Positions 6,127 through 6,292 of a DNA stretch of 6,292 nt are shown here, one piece after another; position 1 is the first letter of the stretch, and each line of letters begins with the position of its first letter. Both the position numbers and the translations under genes were made by a program. The notes under the pieces are model-generated. The model worked only from the letters and a program-made list of their open reading frames with translations. It searched no databases and was not told where the DNA came from. The stretch covers positions 1 to 6,292 of the forward strand of contig JAOPZP010000516.1 in assembly GCA_025964055.1 (NCBI GenBank), in the 5' to 3' direction. Source of the DNA: Conexibacter sp. (GTDB lineage: Bacteria; Actinomycetota; Thermoleophilia; Solirubrobacterales; Solirubrobacteraceae).

Positions 6127-6292
6127 ATGACCGGATCGCTCTTCATCACCGCCGCGCTCGGCTCCAAGGCCTTCTGGCTGCTCTACCTCTGGCTGGGCTC
6201 GGCCTGGGGCGCCAGCGCCCTGTCGCTGCGCAAGGGCTACGGCGAGAAGGTCGGCCTGGGCAGCGGCCTGCTGCTCAGCGTCATCGGCCTCG
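6127..6292 (+). CDS. Start of a putative membrane protein, 3' end cut by window edge
   Basis: An ATG at 6127 follows the livF stop (TGA 6123-6125) by one base, and the frame stays open for 55 codons to the window end. Residues about 4-32 are hydrophobic and aromatic (LFITAALGSKAFWLLYLWLG then SAWGASALS). A charged, Gly-rich turn RKGYGEK (35-41) follows, then a second hydrophobic run VGLGSGLLLSVIGL (42-55) that continues past the edge. This two-helix pattern with a short basic loop recalls the small uncharacterised membrane proteins with a RKG-x-loop, but I recognise no family. Its tight placement suggests co-transcription with the liv genes. No strong Shine-Dalgarno is visible; translation may be coupled to livF termination. 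It could be an accessory of the transporter or simply the next gene in a shared transcript. Confidence 0.6.
   Translation, partial: MTGSLFITAALGSKAFWLLYLWLGSAWGASALSLRKGYGEKVGLGSGLLLSVIGL

Noticed and set aside
1..6292. A novel defence, mobile or RNA-based system.
   Set aside because: No CRISPR-like repeats, terminal inverted repeats, transposase, integrase, tRNA or rRNA signatures are seen. Nearly all of the window is trpA and a standard liv operon.

Overview
This is a GC-rich bacterial chromosome segment. Third codon positions are nearly all G or C, starts include GTG and TTG, and most reverse-strand open frames are composition artefacts. The gene set and the style of the substrate-binding protein suggest a high-GC actinobacterium, possibly of the Thermoleophilia/Solirubrobacterales type. 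That placement is an inference from sequence feel, not from a search. All supported genes are on the + strand.

Layout. Positions 1-567 hold the 3' part of trpA (tryptophan synthase alpha chain), cut by the window edge. Thirteen bases later comes a 54-residue, two-helix membrane protein (581-745). A 182-base intergenic stretch (746-927) holds a candidate sigma-70 promoter, an imperfect inverted repeat next to its -35 box, and a strong Shine-Dalgarno. Then comes a complete branched-chain amino-acid type (HAAT family) ABC transporter in the order livK-livH-livM-livG-livF: a lipoprotein substrate-binding protein (928-2190, TTG start), two permeases (2262-3320 and 3317-4546) and two ATPases (4543-5361 and 5358-6125). 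A new membrane-protein frame begins one base after livF (6127) and runs off the end.

How the genes work together. LivK would be anchored outside the membrane by its lipidated cysteine and deliver substrate to the LivH/LivM channel. LivG and LivF would power uptake from the cytoplasmic side. livH, livM, livG and livF are chained by 4-base ATGA/GTGA stop-start overlaps, which points to translational coupling and matched stoichiometry. livK is set apart from them by a 71-base gap with a perfect 12-bp hairpin. This layout is typical where the binding protein is made in excess over the membrane complex.

Overall the window looks like ordinary core metabolism and transport. I see no mobile element, CRISPR array, RNA gene, defence module or clearly new system. 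The least explained items are the two small membrane-protein frames flanking the transporter, the livK-livH hairpin with a livH start lacking a Shine-Dalgarno, and the inverted repeat in the livK promoter region.
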